Source: RUG11462 sp045649405 (GTDB lineage Bacteria > Bacillota > Clostridia > Oscillospirales > Acutalibacteraceae). Taken from it: DNA of 42,474 nucleotides. Under the pieces are notes generated by a model. The model saw only the letters and a list, made by a program, of their open reading frames with translations. It searched no databases and was not told where the DNA came from. Position 1 is the first letter of the stretch. Each line of letters begins with the position of its first letter. A program made the position numbers and the translations under genes. The stretch covers positions 1 to 42,474 of the forward strand of contig JAZRPW010000051.1 in the NCBI GenBank assembly GCA_045649405.1, read 5' to 3'. Positions 39,244 through 42,474 of this stretch are shown here, in pieces.

Positions 39244-40473
39244 GTGGTTTTTATAAAAAATTTTTTAAAAATAATTTGTTTAATTCTTTCGGTTTTGTCT
39301 GTATTCACATTCGCTGCGGTTTTTCATTACAATAATATTTTGCCAAGCAGCATTGCAATTTATGACGACGAAACTCTGCATTTTAACACAAAACTAAAAA
39401 TAATTTCAAAATCAAACCAAAAAATTAACAGCGTTTCAAAACAAACCCAAAATTCAACCCAAAATTATACAACAAACCTTTCATTAATGGGTGTTGTGCC
39501 AATAAAAAGTGTTGATATGAAGGTTGTTAATCGGCGTTATGTTACACTGTCAGGTGAATCTTTTGGCATAAAAATTTTCACAAAAGGCGTAATGGTTGTC
39601 GGACTTTCTGATATTAAAACTGAATTTGGTAGTGTAAACCCTGCAAAAAGTGTGGGAATTAAGGTTGGCGACATAATTAAAACTGCAAATGAAAAGGCGG
39701 TCAACTCAAATGAAGAATTTTCAAAAATCATCAACAACTCAAACGGCAAACCAATTGCCTTGAAAATCAAAAGAGAAGACAAAATTTTATTTTTTGAATT
39801 CACACCAGTAAAAGAATATTCAACCAATCTTTACAAAGCAGGTCTTTGGGTAAGAGACAGTAGCGCAGGTCTTGGCACAATGACATTTTACTCATCAGTA
39901 AACGGCGCATTTGCAGGGCTAGGCCATGCAATTTTAGATATTGACACCGGCGTGTTACTGCCTATAAACTCAGGCGAAATTGTAAAAACAGAAATTTTGT
40001 CAATTAACAAAAGCAGCCCTGGCACTGCAGGAGAAATTTGCGGGGCTTTTACAGGTGAGCGAATCGGAGAATTGACTAAAAACACCGATTGCGGTTTGTA
40101 TGGTTTTTATGATAACTTTGAGCAAAATAAAAATTTGATTTTAGTCGCAAATAAACAAGATGTAAAAACAGGCAACGCACAAATTTATACAACGCTTGAT
40201 AAAAGCGGCCCAAAATATTATGATTGTGTAATTGAGCGCATTGATTATAATGATTCGTTACACAAAAATTTGCTTGTAAGAATAACAGATGAAAAATTAA
40301 TTGCAAAAACCGGTGGCATTGTGCAGGGAATGAGCGGTAGCCCAATAGTGCAAAACAATCAGTTAGTCGGCGCATTAACCAATGTTTTTGTAAACGAGCC
40401 AATAAAGGGGTATGCAGTTTTCGCAGACACAATGCTTGAAATAAGCCAACAAAACACCAAAAAAGCATCGTAA
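39244..40473 (+). CDS. spoIVB: SpoIVB sporulation serine peptidase
   Basis: 409 residues from the GTG at 39244, with AAAGGA 7 bases upstream. One N-terminal membrane segment (about 5-28) is followed by a PDZ domain (about 100-195, with FGIKIFTKGVMVVG and VGIKVGDIIKTANEKAVNS). The peptidase domain has WVRDSSAGLGTMTFY, GLGHAI with the catalytic histidine, and GMSGSPIVQN with the catalytic serine. In Bacillus, SpoIVB is made in the forespore and triggers pro-SigmaK processing by cleaving SpoIVFA. Unlike in many genomes, spo0A does not follow. I could not identify a convincing SigmaG promoter in the 130 bases upstream. Confidence 0.92.
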   Translation: MVFIKNFLKIICLILSVLSVFTFAAVFHYNNILPSSIAIYDDETLHFNTKLKIISKSNQKINSVSKQTQNSTQNYTTNLSLMGVVPIKSVDMKVVNRRYVTLSGESFGIKIFTKGVMVVGLSDIKTEFGSVNPAKSVGIKVGDIIKTANEKAVNSNEEFSKIINNSNGKPIALKIKREDKILFFEFTPVKEYSTNLYKAGLWVRDSSAGLGTMTFYSSVNGAFAGLGHAILDIDTGVLLPINSGEIVKTEILSINKSSPGTAGEICGAFTGERIGELTKNTDCGLYGFYDNFEQNKNLILVANKQDVKTGNAQIYTTLDKSGPKYYDCVIERIDYNDSLHKNLLVRITDEKLIAKTGGIVQGMSGSPIVQNNQLVGALTNVFVNEPIKGYAVFADTMLEISQQNTKKAS

Positions 40474-40475
40474 AT

Positions 40476-40510
40476 AAAAAGCATCTCGATTATTTTCGAG
40501 ATGCTTTTTT
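40476..40510. terminator. Bidirectional terminator between spoIVB and araC
   Basis: AAAAAGCATCTCGA (40476-40489) pairs with TCGAGATGCTTTTTT (40496-40510). The araC stop lies in the loop. Confidence 0.9.
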
Positions 40511-41272
40511 ATATTCTGATGGGCTAATTCCGGTATAAGATTTAAACATTTTTGAAAAATGATAAATACTGTTGTAGCCAACGCTTTCGGCAACTTGGGC
40601 AATAGACTCAAAATCACTTTTTAAAATTGATTTTGCTTTGTTCATTCTAAAATTATGTAGATGTTTAATAGGCGAAATGCCATACACTTTTTCGAAAGTC
40701 TTGCGAAAATTAACTGTGCTCATTTTGCAAATGCTTGCCAAAAAATTATTAGTTATGTTGCAGTCAAAATAGTTTTCGCTGATATAATTTATAGCAGGCA
40801 TCAAATTTTGCTTTTTATCTTTTGAAACATATTCTTTTTTAGTAGATTTTATTAAAAATAACAACACGCCGTAAACAAGAAATTTACATTCAAGCTTATC
40901 AGTTTCAAATTGTGAGTTCAAACCTTTTTCGATTTTTGTGAAAGTGTTGACAATATAACTATTATCAGCGATTTCAAAAGATAAAATATTATCAGCGCTT
41001 TTAATTGCATCAAATTCAATAATAATACATTCGCCTGGTTCAACACATTTCCAAGAATAACTGCAACCTTTAGGCAAAATAACAGGGTGTAGCGCATCTG
41101 ATAAAATTTGTTTTCCATTTATATTATAAAAGGTTTTTCCACTGAGTTTAAGCGCAATAGCCCAACTATCTCTTTTATGTCGATAGGTGGTTAATCCGTT
41201 TGCTTGTTTTAGCAATCTGACAGTAGAAATAACTTTTGTAACAGTTATATCAGTAACATAATCGATAAACAT
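40490..41272 (-). CDS. AraC-family transcriptional regulator
   Basis: 260 residues from the ATG at 41272, placed 8 bases after GGGAG; a nearby ATG at 41278 is too close, and the open frame extends further upstream past the promoter. The N-terminal part (about 1-150) is a cupin-like sensor with HKRDSWAIALKLSGKTFY and PKGCSYSWKCVEPGECIIIEF. The C-terminal part (about 160-260) has two helix-turn-helix motifs: NITNNFLASICKMSTVNFRK and ESIAQVAESVGYNSIYHFSK, then GISPSEYKK. It is divergent from the AroD-like and EamA genes and probably regulates them. Confidence 0.9.
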   Translation of the reverse strand: MFIDYVTDITVTKVISTVRLLKQANGLTTYRHKRDSWAIALKLSGKTFYNINGKQILSDALHPVILPKGCSYSWKCVEPGECIIIEFDAIKSADNILSFEIADNSYIVNTFTKIEKGLNSQFETDKLECKFLVYGVLLFLIKSTKKEYVSKDKKQNLMPAINYISENYFDCNITNNFLASICKMSTVNFRKTFEKVYGISPIKHLHNFRMNKAKSILKSDFESIAQVAESVGYNSIYHFSKMFKSYTGISPSEYKKASRK

Positions 41273-41291
41273 TTTCATCACTCCCAAATGC

Positions 41292-41320
41292 ATTATACTA
41301 TATAAATAAACAAAAGTAAA
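41292..41320 (-). promoter_or_regulatory. Promoter of the araC-type gene
   Basis: Minus strand: TTTACT (41315-41320), 17-base spacer, TATAAT (41292-41297), about 20 bases before the start at 41272. Confidence 0.65.
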
Positions 41321-41363
41321 TATTTTTAAAGTACCAAAATTGATAAAAATATCATAATTTACA

Positions 41364-41392
41364 TTTACAATAACGTTTTGCAAAGATAAAAT
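41364..41392 (+). promoter_or_regulatory. Promoter of the AroD-like/EamA operon
   Basis: TTTACA (41364-41369), 17-base spacer, TAAAAT (41387-41392). It is divergent from the araC-type promoter with about 45 bases between them, room for a regulator site. Confidence 0.6.
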
Positions 41393-41412
41393 AGAAAAAG
41401 AGGTGATTTTTA

Positions 41413-42231
41413 GTGGAAAAATTATCAACTATTTGCGCTCCTGCTTTGGCTGGCGTTGTAAGAGAGAAAACAAAAGAGCGCGCCATTGCCGAAATCAAAA
41501 CTTTTGAGCAAAATGGCGCTGATATGATAGATTTGCATATGTCTTGTTTAGAAGACAAAACAAGTGAAACTTTGAGTGAAATTATCGCAAGTTCTTCGTT
41601 GCCAATTCTTGCGCTAAATTACAATTTCACAACCGATTGGAAAGATGTCGGACTCTCTGAACAAGAGCGTACAGAAACCTTTTTAACAGCGGCAAAATTG
41701 GGTGCTTCTGGCATTGATATGCAGGGTTACACTTTTGATATTGCTTCAAAAGAAAACTTTTGTGGTGTTGACAAATATTCTTTCACAAAAGGCAATCCAA
41801 AAGAGATTGTAACTGATGAAAAAATCATAGCAAAACAATGTGAATTCATTGAGAAAATTCATTCGCTCGGCGCTGAAGTTTTGCTTTCTTGCCATCCAGG
41901 AATTGCAATGAACACCGAACAGGTAGTTGACCTTGCTTTATTTTTAGAAAAGCGTGGCGCTGATATTATAAAAATCGTAACCATTGCTAATTCTGAACAA
42001 GAAATGGCAGAGAGCATTAAAACAATGCTTTGTTTGAAAAAAGAGTTAAAAACCCCTGTTAGTTACCACGCCAGCGGAGAGTTTGGCGGTTTAACAAGAA
42101 TTGTTAATCCAGCTCTTGGCGGTCAGATTGCTTTTTGTGTTAACGGCGAATCAGAAAATGCAACCCCAGGACAACTTGATTTAAAAACCGCAAAAACTGC
42201 TATAGAGAATATTAAGAAATTGATTAAATAG
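41413..42231 (+). CDS. Type I 3-dehydroquinate dehydratase-like protein
   Basis: 272 residues from the GTG at 41413 with GAGGTG upstream. The fold matches type I AroD: EQNGADMIDLHMSCL, SSLPILALNYNF, HPG with the candidate catalytic histidine, ADIIKIVTIANS with the Schiff-base lysine, SYHASGEFGGLTRIV with the substrate arginine, and the C-terminal ATPGQL. Wording differs from standard AroD in places (the region before the arginine lacks the usual MG motif), so it may act on a related compound. It lies 19 bases before an EamA transporter gene and opposite an AraC-type regulator, not with shikimate genes, which suggests a catabolic or peripheral use (inferred). Confidence 0.75.
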   Translation: MEKLSTICAPALAGVVREKTKERAIAEIKTFEQNGADMIDLHMSCLEDKTSETLSEIIASSSLPILALNYNFTTDWKDVGLSEQERTETFLTAAKLGASGIDMQGYTFDIASKENFCGVDKYSFTKGNPKEIVTDEKIIAKQCEFIEKIHSLGAEVLLSCHPGIAMNTEQVVDLALFLEKRGADIIKIVTIANSEQEMAESIKTMLCLKKELKTPVSYHASGEFGGLTRIVNPALGGQIAFCVNGESENATPGQLDLKTAKTAIENIKKLIK

Positions 42232-42250
42232 ATTAAAGGTAGAGAAATTT

Positions 42251-42474
42251 ATGAAATCAAAAACAATATTATCTTCCTTGCTTGTTATGGCTCTGTGGGG
42301 AAGTCTGTTTCCTTGTATTAAAATTGGATATGCCGCATTTGGTATCAATGCAAAATCAGTTGCAGATATTCTTATGTTTGCGGCAATGCGTTTTGCACTT
42401 TGCGGTGCTTTGGTTTGCGCTTTTTGTTTTTTTAGACGAAAAGCAATGCCCGTACCATCGGTTAAATCTGCTCT
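42251..42474 (+). CDS. EamA/DMT-family transporter (5' part)
   Basis: Only the first 74 residues are in the window; the gene runs off the end. ILSSLLVMALWGSLFPCIKI is the first membrane segment with the WG motif of EamA (RhaT/DMT) transporters; DILMFAAMRFALCGALVCAF is the second, with the FxRF-like arginine. Substrate unknown. It is probably cotranscribed with the AroD-like gene (19-base gap), which hints at an aromatic or cyclic acid such as quinate or shikimate, but this is conjecture. Confidence 0.8.
   Translation, partial: MKSKTILSSLLVMALWGSLFPCIKIGYAAFGINAKSVADILMFAAMRFALCGALVCAFCFFRRKAMPVPSVKSA

Overview
The window is a low-GC chromosomal segment from a Bacillota member of class Clostridia, probably an anaerobic gut bacterium of the Ruminococcus/Oscillospiraceae type (inferred). 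The evidence is strong Gram-positive ribosome binding sites throughout, a T-box riboswitch, a YerC/TrpR-type regulator heading the his operon, [FeFe]-hydrogenase maturases, the sporulation protease SpoIVB, and an intergenic palindromic repeat of the kind scattered in gut Clostridia. No rRNA, tRNA, CRISPR array, transposase or phage structural gene was seen.

Layout. 1-348: the 3' end of a secreted protein and a 47-residue peptide gene. 387-8820 (minus strand): a complete histidine operon, yerC-hisZG-hisD-hisC-hisB-hisH-hisA-hisF-hisIE-hisK, in which hisZ and hisG are fused and most genes overlap or nearly touch. 8849-10018 (minus): a DUF815-type AAA+ ATPase. 10155-21613 (plus): a leucine-type T-box leader followed by leuA-leuC-leuD-leuB-ilvA-ridA-ilvB-ilvN-ilvC-ilvD, the whole branched-chain amino acid route from threonine and pyruvate. 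21597-27150: a small Xre-type regulator whose promoter overlaps a divergent promoter at a palindrome, then two large secreted proteins (a beta-helix protein and a repeat protein) and a second short peptide gene. 27204-27397: a MITE-like palindromic element. 27443-29723: an unknown protein, a HAD phosphatase, a lipoprotein, and a divergent Xre regulator with matching operator-like repeats. 29725-34806: a hydrogenase maturation operon (TM1266-like regulator, hydE, hydG, a DUF5714-like protein, an ArsC-like protein, hydF) behind a leader that looks like a transcription attenuator. 34902-42474: a small membrane protein, marR-citrate synthase-dtxR, an SDR enzyme with a phosphodiesterase, spoIVB, and an araC/aroD-like/EamA transporter module cut by the window end.

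The two biosynthetic blocks look complete and are controlled differently: his by a dedicated TrpR-family protein with a palindrome at its promoter, ilv/leu by tRNA sensing. RidA next to IlvA fits removal of the reactive enamine made by threonine dehydratase. HydE, HydG and HydF are the three known H-cluster maturases, but no hydrogenase structural gene is present here.

The most novel material is (i) a secreted-protein family with a shared C-terminal domain of about 155 residues, whose short acidic/aromatic tail (DPYxxDxW at the very C-terminus) is fused in one protein but encoded by a separate downstream peptide gene in two others, and (ii) the terminator/antiterminator leader before the hydrogenase maturation operon, which I could not match to a known riboswitch class.
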